A stretch of DNA of 37,761 bases from an uncultured Prevotellaceae bacterium (lineage in GTDB: Bacteria; Bacteroidota; Bacteroidia; Bacteroidales; Bacteroidaceae). The notes beneath the pieces were generated by a model. It searched no databases and had not been told where the DNA came from. It saw only the letters and a program-made list of their open reading frames with translations. This document shows, piece after piece, positions 37,320-37,761 of this stretch (position 1 is its first letter; each line of letters starts with the position of its first letter). The position numbers and the translations under genes were made by a program. The stretch is taken from assembly GCA_946185225.1 (NCBI GenBank), contig CAMHIM010000008.1:1-37761 (forward strand). Direction: 5' to 3'.

Positions 37320-37328
37320 GTTATGGTC

Positions 37329-37761
37329 TTATAGCCGGATGAGGGTGGAGCCGGAGGGGAAGGAGCCGTCTGTCTGCACGGCATAGATGCCGGCGGGCAG
37401 CGACGGGAGCTCGATGGTATAAACGGCAGACGACGGCCGTTGGGCGTCGGACGACGGGCAGCGGACATCGGGTGACGGGAGGCTGCGGTCAAGGACCTGA
37501 CGGCCCGACAGCGAGAAGAGGCGGACGCGCAGGGGCTGGCCAAGGGGTGCCGGGGCGGTCAGCGTCAGCCGGCGACCGGCACAGCGGACCTCGAGCGGCG
37601 TGTGACGTGAGGAGATGTCGCGGATGCCGTCAAGGCCCAGCAGGTAGAGAAGACCACGATAGGCGTCTATCTCACCGTAGCCCTCGTAGTTGTTGGGACA
37701 AGGCAGCGTCGTGTCGTAGGGACGGCTGGTCTGACGTATCACCTCCATGGCCTCCTGCGGA
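37329..37761 (-). CDS. C-terminal part of a probable secreted S8 peptidase with a T9SS sorting-domain-like tail (5' truncated by window)
   Basis: ...EAMEVIRQTSRPYDTTLPCPNNYEGYGEIDAYRGLLYLLGLDGI resembles subtilase C-terminal helices; PLRVRLFSLSGRQVLDRSL...LPSLPAGIYAVQTDGSFPSGSTLIRL resembles a T9SS CTD. Catalytic residues lie outside the window. Confidence 0.65.
   Translation of the reverse strand, partial: PQEAMEVIRQTSRPYDTTLPCPNNYEGYGEIDAYRGLLYLLGLDGIRDISSRHTPLEVRCAGRRLTLTAPAPLGQPLRVRLFSLSGRQVLDRSLPSPDVRCPSSDAQRPSSAVYTIELPSLPAGIYAVQTDGSFPSGSTLIRL

Noticed and set aside
1-37761. Prophage, integrative element, IS transposase, tRNA or rRNA genes
   Set aside because: No integrase, transposase, structural phage gene, tRNA cloverleaf or rRNA segment was recognised in the ORFs or gaps.

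Overview
This 37.8 kb window looks like Bacteroidales (Prevotella-like) chromosome, judged from TAnnTTTG-type promoters, SusC/SusD pairs and T9SS-type tails. The left part is mostly a conserved housekeeping neighbourhood: parA (3' end), parB, a DUF5683-like protein, a LysM lytic transglycosylase and relA/spoT. A pectin-flavoured segment follows: pectinesterase, SusC/SusD pair 1, an alpha/beta hydrolase and a double-domain CE12-like esterase. It is interleaved with a MerR-like regulator, alaS, a BASS transporter and a DUF4332-like gene. Next come dnaG, cls, rsmD(-), a DUF3822-like gene(-), a small pilin-like gene(-) and a RecD/UvrD-like helicase. The right part holds a compact 9.6 kb apparent operon. 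It starts with a protein that appears to fuse an intact subtilisin (S8) domain to a beta-propeller plus prolyl-oligopeptidase (S9/DPPIV-like) domain. SusC/SusD pair 2, a small lipoprotein, a short T9SS-tail-like protein and a lipocalin-like secreted protein follow, and the operon is bounded by a promoter-like element and a strong terminator. A MntA/HepT toxin-antitoxin pair and the 3' end of a probable S8/T9SS protein close the window. The most unusual non-coding signal is a set of short intergenic arrays that all keep an exact 22-bp period although their sequences differ. They sit at or within a few nt of stop codons. Two of them (A and B) are n direct AAAAGCCGAC-type units capped by one inverted unit. 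Related single copies and a duplicated gene tail lie nearby. All functional statements are inferred from motifs; no searches were run.
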